Part shown: positions 27,372 through 36,003 of the stretch, piece by piece | Position numbering within the stretch: position 1 is the first letter of the stretch | How the letters are laid out: every line of letters begins with the position of its first letter | Source: Rhodovulum kholense | GTDB taxonomy: Bacteria; Pseudomonadota; Alphaproteobacteria; Rhodobacterales; Rhodobacteraceae | Reading direction: 5' to 3' | Length of the DNA stretch: 64,000 bases | NCBI RefSeq assembly: GCF_003053725.1 | Contig: NZ_QAYC01000004.1 | Coordinates: 124,001 to 188,000, forward strand | Position numbers and translations under genes: made by a program | Notes under the pieces: generated by a model | Databases searched by the model: none | What the model was told of the DNA's origin: nothing | The model's input: only the letters and a program-made list of their open reading frames with translations

Positions 27372-28217
27372 ATGACCCGACCGCCCGACCTGACCGACCG
27401 CCATGCCCTGGCGCTGCACCGCGCCCGGGCCCTCAGGGCGGGGCCCGCGCTGTTCCTGCACGAGGCAGCGGCCGCCGAGATCAAGGAGAGGCTGAACGAG
27501 GTTAACAGAACCTTTACAGCCCCGGCCGTCGTGACCCCGTTCGAAATGCCCTGGGCCGAAATCCTGCCTTCGGCGCGGCTGGTGGCCGCCGACGAGACCC
27601 TGACGCTGGACCCCGGCGCGCACGATCTCGTGATTCATGCCCTCGCGCTGCACTGGTCCGACGACCCGGTCGGCCAGCTGATCCAGTGCCGCCGTGCGCT
27701 GAAACCCGACGGGCTGTTCCTGGGGGTCCTGTTCGGCGGCCGCAGCCTGCACGAGCTGCGCAGCGCTTTGGCCGAGGCCGAGACCGCCACCCTGGGCGGG
27801 CTCTCGCCCCGGGTGCTGCCGATGGCCGAAATCCGCGACGCGGGCGGGCTGTTGCAGCGCGCCGGGCTGGCCCTGCCTGTGGCGGATTGCGCTGAGATGT
27901 CGGTAACTTACGCCAATCTCAACGCGCTTCTGCACGACTTGCGCGCGATGGGCGAGACCAATGCTCTGGCCGCCCGCCACCGTCGGCCCGCGCCGCGACG
28001 GCTGTTCGACGAGGCCGCCCGGCGCTATGCGGAAATCCATACCATGCCGGATGGCCGCATCCCCGCGACGGTCGAAATGATCTACCTTGCCGGGTGGGCG
28101 CCTGCAGAAACCCAACCGCAGGCATTGAAACCCGGCTCGGCGCGCATGCGCCTGGCCGACGCACTGGGCGCGCACACGCCGCGCCCGGGCTCCGGCGACA
28201 GCGGCAGTTCCGATTGA
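27372..28217 (+). CDS. Methyltransferase-fold protein, NDUFAF5-like
   Basis: 281 residues. The order of elements fits the BioC/NDUFAF5 branch: PDLTDRHALALHRARAL start, then DLVIHALALHWSDDPVGQLIQCRRALKPDGLFLGVLFGG (about 94-132), ELRSALAEAE, and a late TVEMIYLAGW. The glycine-rich SAM motif I is not visible: where D-x-G-x-G-x-G is expected there is APAVVTPFEMPW. In mitochondria the relative hydroxylates a complex I subunit, so methyl transfer should not be assumed. It lies opposite comF, 45 bases away, a pairing I recall from related genomes. Confidence 0.85.
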   Translation: MTRPPDLTDRHALALHRARALRAGPALFLHEAAAAEIKERLNEVNRTFTAPAVVTPFEMPWAEILPSARLVAADETLTLDPGAHDLVIHALALHWSDDPVGQLIQCRRALKPDGLFLGVLFGGRSLHELRSALAEAETATLGGLSPRVLPMAEIRDAGGLLQRAGLALPVADCAEMSVTYANLNALLHDLRAMGETNALAARHRRPAPRRLFDEAARRYAEIHTMPDGRIPATVEMIYLAGWAPAETQPQALKPGSARMRLADALGAHTPRPGSGDSGSSD

Positions 28218-28293
28218 CCTGCGTTCAAATCTGTATATTTCCGGGAGGATTCAGAGTTTGAGGCTCGACAGACGCGATACCGGGACCAAGGCG

Positions 28294-29385
28294 ATGTTCG
28301 ATTCCAACCAGGACGGGCGGAAACCCGCGGCTTCCGGTCTGACTGAAACACGGCCCCTGCACGGGCCCGACGACCACCCGCTGGTGCCGCCGGCGCGAGT
28401 CGGTGTGCTGCTGGCCAATCTGGGCACACCGGACGGCTATGACTACTGGTCGATGCGCCGGTATCTGAACGAATTCCTGTCCGACAAGCGGGTGATCGAC
28501 TATTCGCCCTGGGTCTGGCAACCGCTCCTGCAGCTGGTGGTGCTGACCAAGCGGCCCTTCGCGTCGGGCGAGAACTACCGGTCGATCTGGAATCACGAGG
28601 CCGACGAAAGCCCGCTGATGACGATCACCAAATCGCAGACCGCCAAGCTGGCCGCCGAGCTGAAGGCGACCTATGGCGACCGCGTCGTGGTCGATTTCTG
28701 CATGCGCTACGGCAACCCCTCGACCCGCGCCCGGGTCCGGTCGCTGCTGGAAAAGGGCTGTCAGAAGATCCTGTTCTTCCCGCTTTACCCGCAATATTCC
28801 GGCACCACCTCGGCCACCGCCTGCGACAGCTTCTTCAAGGCGCTGATGGACGAGAAATGGCAGCCGGACGTGCGCACCGTCAGCACCTATTTCGACAACC
28901 CGCTTTACATTTCGGCGCTGGCCGCCTCGGTCGAGCGGGCCTATGCCGCGGCCGAGCACGAACCCGACATCCTGGTCTGTTCCTATCACGGGGTGCCGCA
29001 GCGCTATCTGACCGAGGGCGACCCCTATCACTGCCATTGCCTCAAGACGACGCGGCTGCTGAAAGAACGGCTCGGATGGGATGACAGCCGCATCACCACG
29101 ACCTTCCAGTCGCGCTTCGGCCCCGAGGAATGGCTGCAGCCCTACACCGTCGAAGAGGTCGCGCGGCTGGCACAGGCCGGCAAAAAGCGGATCGCGGTGA
29201 TCGCGCCGGCCTTCTCGGCCGACTGCATCGAGACGCTCGAGGAGATCAACGAAGAGATCTGCGAGAGCTTCGAGGAGGCGGGCGGCGAGAAGTTCACCTA
29301 CATTCCCTGCCTCAACGACGACGACGCCCATATCCGGGCGCTGGGCGAGATCGTGAAGGCCAATCTGCGCGGCTGGGCCGACTGA
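28294..29385 (+). CDS. hemH: Ferrochelatase
   Basis: 363 residues. It inserts ferrous iron into protoporphyrin IX, the last step of haem synthesis. VGVLLANLGTPDGYDYWSMRRYLNEFLSD is the canonical opening. SYHGVPQRYLTEGDPYHCHC contains the catalytic histidine region. FSADCIETLEEINEE is the conserved late motif with the acidic residues. Several cysteines (HCHC, DCIE, PCLND) might support an iron-sulfur cluster, as known for some alphaproteobacterial enzymes; this is only suggestive. The ATG at 28294 was taken; a TTG at 28258 is possible. A strong terminator follows. Confidence 0.96.
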   Translation: MFDSNQDGRKPAASGLTETRPLHGPDDHPLVPPARVGVLLANLGTPDGYDYWSMRRYLNEFLSDKRVIDYSPWVWQPLLQLVVLTKRPFASGENYRSIWNHEADESPLMTITKSQTAKLAAELKATYGDRVVVDFCMRYGNPSTRARVRSLLEKGCQKILFFPLYPQYSGTTSATACDSFFKALMDEKWQPDVRTVSTYFDNPLYISALAASVERAYAAAEHEPDILVCSYHGVPQRYLTEGDPYHCHCLKTTRLLKERLGWDDSRITTTFQSRFGPEEWLQPYTVEEVARLAQAGKKRIAVIAPAFSADCIETLEEINEEICESFEEAGGEKFTYIPCLNDDDAHIRALGEIVKANLRGWAD

Positions 29386-29437
29386 GTCGACCTGCCGCCG
29401 CCGCGGCTACGCCCCGGTCGCCTGGACAGCAGACAAC

Positions 29438-29471
29438 AAAAAAGGCGGTGGCTCCCGGCCACCGCCTTTTT
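29438..29471. terminator. Bidirectional intrinsic terminator
   Basis: An 8-bp stem (29444-29451 with 29459-29466, 7-base loop) flanked by an A-run before and a T-run after, so it can terminate hemH on the plus strand and the small gene at 29492-29671 on the minus strand. Confidence 0.92.
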
Positions 29472-29491
29472 CGTGTCCTTGCGGACGGATC

Positions 29492-29671
29492 TCAGTTCGA
29501 CGCGACGGCGGCGATGAGGATCAGGGCCAGAACCGGCACCAGGATGCCTTGGGCCGAGGACGAGGTGTCCTGAGCGATCACTTCCGGCTCGATCATCGGC
29601 TCGGAGTAGCCGCCGGCGAAGGCGGAGGTGGCGGCAACCGCGAAGGCGGCGGCAAGGGCGATTTTCTTCAT
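29492..29671 (-). CDS. Small secreted or membrane peptide with signal sequence (59 residues)
   Basis: The gene begins with ATG after a strong AGGAG. MKKIALAAAFAVAATSAFAG is a textbook signal peptide with a probable cleavage after SAFA. The mature part is short and acidic (EPMIEPEVIAQDTSSS), followed by a hydrophobic C-terminal helix (ILVPVLALILIAAV) ending SN. Similar tiny proteins occur in related bacteria as uncharacterised proteins. It would be an inner-membrane peptide with a periplasmic acidic loop. It has its own terminator, shared with hemH. Confidence 0.83.
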   Translation of the reverse strand: MKKIALAAAFAVAATSAFAGGYSEPMIEPEVIAQDTSSSAQGILVPVLALILIAAVASN

Positions 29672-29805
29672 CTGTCTCTCCTGTAACAGCAGCGCAGGGA
29701 CTCTCCCCTTCGCGGCATCCTACACATGTAATTTCTCTGTAAGGGATGGCCCCGGATTCTTGCAATCGACCGGAACGGCTTGACCCAAAGACGTCCCGGA
29801 TGTCG

Positions 29806-30393
29806 TCAAATTAGCAACACCTGTGTGCCCACCTTGGCCAGGCCGAAAAGCTCGGCGATGTGCTCGTTGTAAAGGCCTATGCAGCCGTTCGACGACCGGC
29901 GTCCGATCTTGCGGGTGTCATGGGTGCCATGGATCCGGTAGTAGGTCCACCCCAGATAAAGCGCGTGGGTTCCCAGCGGGTTGTCCGGTCCCGGCGGCAC
30001 ATAGTCCGGCCATTCGGGGTTGCGCTGTTTCATCGCCGGCGTCGGCCGCCATTCAGGCCCCTCGACCTTGCGCACGACGCTGGTGCGGCCGCGCCGGGTC
30101 AGGTCTTCGGACAGCGGCACAGAGGTCGGGTACAGCTTGTAGATCGAACCGTCCTCCGACCAGAAATGCAGCGCGCGCGAGGTGGTGTCCACCAGGATCG
30201 CGCCGTTCTTCAGGTTCGAGAAATAGGGATGCCAGTCGAGCGCCCGAAAGCTCGAGATGTTGCGCCGCACCATGTCGGTCAGATCGGGCTCCATCTCGGT
30301 GGTGTTGGCGAGGGCAGGTCCGGCAGTGACGGCAAGGGCCGTGCCGGCGAGGAAATGGCGGCGGGTCAGGCCGCGGGTCGAACGGGTCGTCAT
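29806..30393 (-). CDS. L,D-transpeptidase (YkuD domain), Tat-exported
   Basis: 195 residues. The N-terminal RGLTRRHFLAGTALAV is a twin-arginine-like signal. The YkuD catalytic region is IHGTHDTRKIGRRSSNGCIGLYN (about residues 154-176), with His and Cys in the expected places. The position normally occupied by Arg after GCI is Gly, which is a departure from the common SxGCxR motif. The domain starts with AILVDTTSRALHFW. These enzymes form 3-3 crosslinks in peptidoglycan or attach proteins to it. The gene is divergent from the CAP-domain lipoprotein gene. Confidence 0.93.
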   Translation of the reverse strand: MTTRSTRGLTRRHFLAGTALAVTAGPALANTTEMEPDLTDMVRRNISSFRALDWHPYFSNLKNGAILVDTTSRALHFWSEDGSIYKLYPTSVPLSEDLTRRGRTSVVRKVEGPEWRPTPAMKQRNPEWPDYVPPGPDNPLGTHALYLGWTYYRIHGTHDTRKIGRRSSNGCIGLYNEHIAELFGLAKVGTQVLLI

Positions 30394-30506
30394 ATTGCGC
30401 TCCGAATGTCGCGTCTTTTCTGGAAGTTCGGGCTGACCATAAGGTTACCGATCGGGCGGAGCAATTCAAACCGGCGTCACTCCCGGCGGATCGCCGCGCG
30501 AAGGGT

Positions 30507-30535
30507 TTGAACACGCCTGCACAAGCGGCTAAAGA
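30507..30535 (+). promoter_or_regulatory. Possible promoter of the CAP-domain lipoprotein gene
   Basis: TTGAAC (30507-30512) and TAAAGA (30530-30535) are separated by 17 bases, a fair match to the housekeeping sigma -35/-10 pattern, and lie 30 bases upstream of the ATG at 30565. Weak evidence only. Confidence 0.33.
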
Positions 30536-30564
30536 CCAAAAGACCGACTCTTGGGGTTTTTCTT

Positions 30565-31101
30565 ATGATACGACCGGCTTTGGGCCTCGTGGCCGTACTT
30601 TTCGCGCTCTCCGCCTGCTCGACCGGAGGAGAGGTTCGCATCGGTCCCGACGGCAAGCCTCTGCCGACGGTCTACCGGATCTCGCGTTCCGACCAGGGCA
30701 AGATCCAGTACCGCATGCTCGACTCGATCAATGCGCTGCGCCAGGCGCGGGGCCTCGCGCCGCTCGAGCTCGATTCGCGGCTGAACGCGGCGGCCGCCAC
30801 CCATTCGCGCGACATGTCGGTGCAGAACCGCCCATGGCATTTCGGCTCGGACGGGTCGTCGCCGCTCGACCGGGTGGCCCGTGCGGGCTATCAGGGCCAG
30901 CTGCGCGGCGAGGACATCTCGGAAACCTACGAGACCGAGCTGGAGACGCTGGCCGCCTGGATGGAGGAATCCGATACCCGGAACATCATCCTCGATCCGC
31001 AGGCGACCGATCTGGGCTTCGCCTTCTATCAGGAAATGAACGGCAAGATCTGGTGGACGCTGGTCACCGGACAGCGCACCACGGCCGGGTCCGGCGCCTG
31101 A
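30565..31101 (+). CDS. CAP-domain (SCP-like) lipoprotein
   Basis: 178 residues. The signal ends in a lipobox (ALSAC, lipidated Cys about residue 19). The CAP domain (about residues 55-175) shows MLDSINALRQARGLAPLELDSRLNAAAATHSRDMS and the GEDISETY and LGFAFYQEMNGKIWWTLVTG segments. In bacteria such proteins are envelope-linked with unclear biochemical roles. The flanking L,D-transpeptidase genes on both sides suggest a cell-wall function. Start is the ATG immediately before the signal peptide. Confidence 0.92.
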   Translation: MIRPALGLVAVLFALSACSTGGEVRIGPDGKPLPTVYRISRSDQGKIQYRMLDSINALRQARGLAPLELDSRLNAAAATHSRDMSVQNRPWHFGSDGSSPLDRVARAGYQGQLRGEDISETYETELETLAAWMEESDTRNIILDPQATDLGFAFYQEMNGKIWWTLVTGQRTTAGSGA

Positions 31102-31147
31102 CCCCGGCGTCGGCGGGGCCGCAAGGTCCCGTCTCGCGGCGCGACGA

Positions 31148-31642
31148 TCAGGGGAAGATGTCGATCACCGTGCCATCGCGGACCATCGCATAGATGTCCT
31201 CCATCTCGGCATCGGTGACCGAGATGCACCCGGCCGTCCAGTCGCCCTTGCGGCGCCGGTTCTTGCGGGCGCGTCCGTGAATGAAGATGTCGCCGCCCGG
31301 TTTCTTGCCCAGCGCCTTGGCCTCTTCGATATCGGCCTCGTTCGGATAGGAAATCCCGATCGACAGGTGGAACTCGCTGTTGGGATTGCGGCGGTCTATG
31401 TAATAGCGCCCCTCCGGGGTCTTGCCGTCGCCCTCGATCTGCTTGTCGCCGACCGGGGCATAGCCCAGCGAAATGCGGTAGGCCTTCAGCACCTGATCGT
31501 GGTGCAGCAGGTACAGCATCCGCTGCCCCTTCATGACCACGACCCGGGTGACCTCGGGCCCGTCATAGGTCTTGAACTTCGAACTGCAGCCCGCAAGGGC
31601 CGCCATGGCGGTCAGCGTCAGAAACGCACGTCGGTCGATCAT
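31148..31642 (-). CDS. L,D-transpeptidase family lipoprotein (YafK-like)
   Basis: 164 residues. The signal ends in LAGC (lipidated Cys about residue 19). The YkuD-type core has RVVVMKGQRMLYLLHHDQVLKAYRISLG, then FIHGRARKNRRRKGDWTAGCISVTDAEM (about 121-148), where the catalytic His and Cys are clear and the GCISVTD version is typical of the YafK subgroup. Members may cut or form lipoprotein-peptidoglycan links. It faces the CAP lipoprotein gene; only 46 bases separate their ends. Confidence 0.92.
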   Translation of the reverse strand: MIDRRAFLTLTAMAALAGCSSKFKTYDGPEVTRVVVMKGQRMLYLLHHDQVLKAYRISLGYAPVGDKQIEGDGKTPEGRYYIDRRNPNSEFHLSIGISYPNEADIEEAKALGKKPGGDIFIHGRARKNRRRKGDWTAGCISVTDAEMEDIYAMVRDGTVIDIFP

Positions 31643-31710
31643 TGGGGTCTGCTCGCGCCCTTGATGTTTCGAACCAGTCTAGCGCAAGCGGCGAACGGCC
31701 AAAAGCGCGA

Positions 31711-32922
31711 TCAGCGCGAGAACTGCGCCGCCAGCTCGACATGGCCCGACCAGCGGAACTGGTCGACCGGCTGCACCCAGTCCAGCCGGAATCCGCCGGA
31801 ACAGAGCCGTTTCGCATCGCGTGCGAAGGTCACCGGATTGCACGAGACCATCGCCACACGCCCCAGATCCGACCGGGCGATCTCGGCGCATTGCGCCTCG
31901 GCCCCGGCACGCGGCGGGTCGATGACCACGGCCTCGACCCGGGCCAGCTCGACCGGCAGCAGCGGGCGGCGGAACAGGTCGCGCGCCTCGGTCGTCACCC
32001 GTTTCAGCCCCGGGGCACCGCGCCAGCCCCGGTCGAGCGCGGCCAGCATCGCCGCCGATCCCTCGACCGCCTGCACCTCGGCGCTCTCGGCCAGCGGCAG
32101 CGCGAAGGTGCCCGCCCCGGCGAACAGGTCCGCGACCCGGCGCGCGCCGCCCAGCGCCTCACGCACCGCCTCGGTCAGCGCCGCCTGACCCGCCTCGGTC
32201 GCCTGCAGGAAGGCACCCGCAGGCGGCACCACATGAGCCCGCCCCATGGCCTGACGCGGCGGGCGGCGTTCGGCCAGTTGCTCGCCGTTCCAGCTCAACC
32301 GCGCCAGATCGTGGGTCTCGGCCAGCGCCGCCAGGTCGATCCGAAGCGCGGTGTCCAGCGGCTTGGCCTCGGCCACCGCCATGTCGACGCCATCCTCCGA
32401 CCGGGTCACCGTGATCGCCAGCGCCCCCTTGCGCGAGGCGCCCAGAAGGGTCGCGGCGGCAGCGGCCGGCAACGCCGCCATCAGGTCGGGATGCAGCAAC
32501 CGGCAATCGGGGATCTCGGTCACCACGTCCGAGGCGCGGGCGTGAAAGCCCACAAGAACGCCCTTCTTGGTGCGCCGCCCGGCCAGCACCGCCCGGCGGC
32601 GGCTGGCGGGCGGCGAGGTCAGGATCGGCCGCACCGGCGCCGCAAGCCCCTGCCCCGCGAGCGCCCGTTCGACGACCTGAGTCTTCCAGCTTGCCACGAA
32701 GGCGTCGGACCCGTGCTGCAGCGCGCAGCCGCCGCAAGAGGCGAAATGGCGGCAGGGCGGCCGCACCCGGTCGGCGACCGGCGTCACGATCCGCGGCCGG
32801 GCAATGCGGCCGCCTTCGGCTTCGCCCTCGACCTCTTCTCCGGGCAGCGCCAAGGCCACCGTCAGACCGTCGCCGGTCAGCCCCTCGCCCTTCAGCGACA
32901 GCCGTTCGACCAGATGGCTCAC
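31711..32922 (-). CDS. Class I 23S rRNA or tRNA m5U-type methyltransferase (RlmD/TrmA family)
   Basis: 403 residues. An N-terminal iron-sulfur cysteine motif is present (PPCRHFASCGGCALQH, C-x5-C-x2-C, with a further Cys later). The SAM site is DLFAGAGTFALPLA (about residues 264-277). The catalytic part is VVIDPPRAGAEAQC and VSCNPVTFARD with the nucleophilic Cys. The target (U1939 of 23S, U747 or tRNA U54) cannot be decided. It starts with an ATGA overlap at the stop of the ABC exporter gene. Confidence 0.93.
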   Translation of the reverse strand: MSHLVERLSLKGEGLTGDGLTVALALPGEEVEGEAEGGRIARPRIVTPVADRVRPPCRHFASCGGCALQHGSDAFVASWKTQVVERALAGQGLAAPVRPILTSPPASRRRAVLAGRRTKKGVLVGFHARASDVVTEIPDCRLLHPDLMAALPAAAAATLLGASRKGALAITVTRSEDGVDMAVAEAKPLDTALRIDLAALAETHDLARLSWNGEQLAERRPPRQAMGRAHVVPPAGAFLQATEAGQAALTEAVREALGGARRVADLFAGAGTFALPLAESAEVQAVEGSAAMLAALDRGWRGAPGLKRVTTEARDLFRRPLLPVELARVEAVVIDPPRAGAEAQCAEIARSDLGRVAMVSCNPVTFARDAKRLCSGGFRLDWVQPVDQFRWSGHVELAAQFSR

Positions 32923-34760
32923 TCGGCCGCCTCCGTTCCGATGAAACCGCCCGACTGCCGCGCCCAGAACCGCGCGTAAAGCCCGTCCTTCGCCAGCAAG
33001 GCGGCATGGGTCCCGTCCTCGGCGATGTGGCCACCGTCCAGAACCACGATCCGGTCCATATGCGCGATGGTCGACAGCCGGTGCGCGATGGCGATCACGG
33101 TCTTGCCCTCCATCACCCCGTAAAGCGTCTTCTGGATCACCGCCTCGACCTCGGAATCGAGCGCCGAGGTCGCCTCGTCCAGCACCAGGATCGGCGCGTC
33201 CTTCAGGATCACCCGGGCCAGCGCCACCCGCTGCCGCTGACCGCCCGATAGCTTGACCCCCCGTTCGCCGACATGGGCGTCATAGCCGCGCCGCCCGTCG
33301 GGGTCCTGCAGATCGAGGATGAAGTCATGCGCCTCGGCGCGCTTCGCCGCCGCGATCATCTCGTCCTCGCTGGCCTCGGGGCGGCCGTAAAGGATGTTGT
33401 CGCGCACCGACCGGTGCATCAGGCTGGAGTCCTGGCTGACCATTCCGATCTGGCGGCGCAGGCTTTCCTGGGTGACACAGGTGATGTCCTGCCCGTCGAT
33501 CAGGATCTGCCCGCCCTCGGGGTCGTAGAACCGCAACAGCAGCTTGACGAGGGTCGATTTCCCGGCGCCCGAGCGCCCGACCAGCCCCACCTTCTCGCCC
33601 GGTTTCAGCACCAGATCGATCCGGTCGAGCCCGCCCGACCCGCGCCCGTAATGATGCGTCAGCGCCCGCATCTCGATCCGGCCCTCGCGGAATTCAAGCG
33701 CGGTCGCGTCCGGCGCATCGACCAGCTCGATCGGCTGGGCGATGGTCTCCATCCCTTCCGAGATCACCCCGAGCGACCGGAAGAAGCTCGACAGCGCCCA
33801 CATGATCCAGCCGGTCATCGCGTTCAGCCTCAGCGTCAGCGCGGTCGCCGCCGCCACCACGCCGACGCTGGCCTGACCCTGCATCCACAGCGCGATGGCC
33901 CAGCCGACAACGCCGACGATCAGGAACCCGTTCAGCGCGGTCAGCGCCACATCCATCTTGGTGATGATCCGCATCTCGGCGCCGAAGGCCTTGCGCAGAT
34001 CCTCGATCGCCTCCTTGGCATAGCCAAGCTCGCTGTCGTGATGGGCGAACAGCTTGACCGAATGGATGTTGGTATAAGCGTCGACCACCCGGCCGGTGAC
34101 GGTGCTGCGCGCATCGGACGAAGCCTTCGAGGCCACGGCAATGTTCTTCATCGTCCAGCGCACCAGCACCGCATAAAGCGCAAGCCAGGCCAGAAGCGGC
34201 AGCATCAGCCGCGGGTCGGCCTGCCCCAGCAGCACCAGCGCGCCGCCGACATAGGCCACGGCAAAGGCGATGGCATCGAAGATCTGGAACACCGCCTCGC
34301 CCGCGGCGGGAGGCGTCTGCATCTGGCGGTTGGCGATGCGCCCGGCAAAGTCGTTCTCGAACCAGCCGACCGACTGGCGCAGCACATGGGCATGGGCGCG
34401 CCAGCGGATCAGGGTGCCGAAATTGGGCATGATCGCATTGTTCAGCACCGCCACGTCCAGCGCCTGCAGCGCGGGCCGGAGGATCAGGATGAAGACCGCC
34501 AGCCCGATCAGCGACAGGCCGTGATCCTGCCAGACCTGCCCGGGCGTGCCCGAGGACAGCATGTCGACCAGCCGGCCCATGACGTCGATCAGCCAGATCT
34601 CGACAATGGCCACCAGCAGAGCCAGCACCGCGGCGACCGCGAAGACCTTGCGGAACGGGCGCATATAGGCCGCCAGGAACGGCCAGAGCCGGTTCGGCGG
34701 CGTATCGGTCTGCGCATAGGGCGCATAGGGGTCGATCAGGTTTTCGAAGTGGCGGAACAT
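32919..34760 (-). CDS. ABC exporter, fused membrane and ATPase domains (MsbA-like)
   Basis: 613 residues. Residues about 28-330 hold the six-helix type-1 exporter domain. Residues 355-600 hold the ATPase: Walker A GRSGAGKST, signature LSGGQRQRVALARV, Walker B ILVLDEATSALD, and H-loop IAHRLSTIAHMD. It works as a homodimer or heterodimer; possible substrates include lipids or drugs. It is co-transcribed with the RNA methyltransferase gene (ATGA overlap), which does not indicate the substrate. Confidence 0.94.
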   Translation of the reverse strand: MFRHFENLIDPYAPYAQTDTPPNRLWPFLAAYMRPFRKVFAVAAVLALLVAIVEIWLIDVMGRLVDMLSSGTPGQVWQDHGLSLIGLAVFILILRPALQALDVAVLNNAIMPNFGTLIRWRAHAHVLRQSVGWFENDFAGRIANRQMQTPPAAGEAVFQIFDAIAFAVAYVGGALVLLGQADPRLMLPLLAWLALYAVLVRWTMKNIAVASKASSDARSTVTGRVVDAYTNIHSVKLFAHHDSELGYAKEAIEDLRKAFGAEMRIITKMDVALTALNGFLIVGVVGWAIALWMQGQASVGVVAAATALTLRLNAMTGWIMWALSSFFRSLGVISEGMETIAQPIELVDAPDATALEFREGRIEMRALTHHYGRGSGGLDRIDLVLKPGEKVGLVGRSGAGKSTLVKLLLRFYDPEGGQILIDGQDITCVTQESLRRQIGMVSQDSSLMHRSVRDNILYGRPEASEDEMIAAAKRAEAHDFILDLQDPDGRRGYDAHVGERGVKLSGGQRQRVALARVILKDAPILVLDEATSALDSEVEAVIQKTLYGVMEGKTVIAIAHRLSTIAHMDRIVVLDGGHIAEDGTHAALLAKDGLYARFWARQSGGFIGTEAAE

Positions 34761-34836
34761 GGCGGGATCTCGTGCGGTACGGGCAGAGCTTACAGGGGGC
34801 GCCGGGCAAGAGGAACACCCGGCGAACGCGACGGGC

Positions 34837-36003
34837 CTATCCCCGCCGGGCGCGGGCGATCAGTTCCGCCGCGCTCAGCCGGAAGCCCGAGGCGATCCAG
34901 TCGGCCTCGAGCCGCTTGAGCGCAGCGCCCAGCGCCGCGCCGTCGTACCCTGGCATCAAGTCGGCCGCGCTCAGCGGAAACCGGGCGGCGGCGCCGCGCG
35001 CCAGCTCGGACGTCAGATCGCGGGGCAGCGGCTGGCCCAGCGCGGCAGAGCGCAACGCCACGGCCTCCCGCGCTATGTCCGGGCCCAACCGGTAGGCCAG
35101 CTCGGCGGCACCCGCCATCTGCCCCGCAGCACCCGTCAACCGCTCCAGGCGCCGGGCCTCGGCCTTGCTCAGGCGCAACCGCCTGGCCGGGGCCTCACCG
35201 CCCAGCGCTGCCAGCCGCCGCACCGGATCGGGGGGCAGCCCCTCGGCCTGTTCAAGGGCAACGAGAACCGGCAGGGCGCGCGGGTCGGCCCCGGGCAGGG
35301 TTCGCGCCAGAACGCCCGCCGCCGCCATCGCCGCGACGCTGGGCGCTGGGTCGGGCGCCGCCAGCAGCTTGCGGATCTCGGCGCCGATCCGTTCCTTCGA
35401 AAGCGTCTCGATTCCGGCCGAATTCGCGGCCGCGGCCGCCAGACCGTCAGGGTCGAGCCCGGCGTCGGGATCGCCATACCAGGCATGAAACCGGAAGAAG
35501 CGCAGGATGCGCAGGTAGTCCTCGCGGATCCGCGCATCTGCATCGTCGATGAACCTGACCCGCCGCGCCGCAAGATCCGAAAGACCGCCAAGGGGGTCGA
35601 TCACCGCGCCCTCGGGCGTCGCGTAGATCGCGTTCATGGTGAAGTCGCGGCGGCGCGCGTCTTCCTCGGGGCTGTCGGCGAAGGCCACGACGGCGCGGCG
35701 GCCAAAGGTCTCGACGTCGCGACGGAAGGTGGTGACCTCATGGGGCAGATGCCCCGCCACCACCGTCACCGTGCCATGGTCGAACCCGGTCGGCACCGCC
35801 TTCAGCCCGGCGGCCTCGGCCAGCGCCATCACGGTTTCGGGCCGGGCATCGGTCGCGATGTCGATATCGGTCACCGGCACGCCCAGAAGCGCGTTGCGCA
35901 CGCAGCCGCCGACGAAAAGCGCCCGGTATCCGGCGCGGGTCAGCACCGCGCAGACCGACTGGGTGTGGTCGGCAAAGAACCAGTCGCCGAAGACCCGGGT
36001 CAT
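34837..36003 (-). CDS. cca: CCA tRNA nucleotidyltransferase or poly(A) polymerase-like enzyme
   Basis: 388 residues. It adds or repairs the 3' CCA of tRNA. The nucleotidyltransferase core has FVGGCVRNALLGVPVTDIDIATDA (about residues 30-53), with the catalytic DxD, and RRDFTMNAIY follows. IREDYLRILRFFRFHAWYGDP is the neck motif. The C-terminal half is helical and Ala-rich. It overlaps the upstream nudix gene by ATGA. Alphaproteobacteria have one such class II enzyme, so it is likely to be the CCA-adding enzyme. Confidence 0.92.
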   Translation of the reverse strand: MTRVFGDWFFADHTQSVCAVLTRAGYRALFVGGCVRNALLGVPVTDIDIATDARPETVMALAEAAGLKAVPTGFDHGTVTVVAGHLPHEVTTFRRDVETFGRRAVVAFADSPEEDARRRDFTMNAIYATPEGAVIDPLGGLSDLAARRVRFIDDADARIREDYLRILRFFRFHAWYGDPDAGLDPDGLAAAAANSAGIETLSKERIGAEIRKLLAAPDPAPSVAAMAAAGVLARTLPGADPRALPVLVALEQAEGLPPDPVRRLAALGGEAPARRLRLSKAEARRLERLTGAAGQMAGAAELAYRLGPDIAREAVALRSAALGQPLPRDLTSELARGAAARFPLSAADLMPGYDGAALGAALKRLEADWIASGFRLSAAELIARARRG

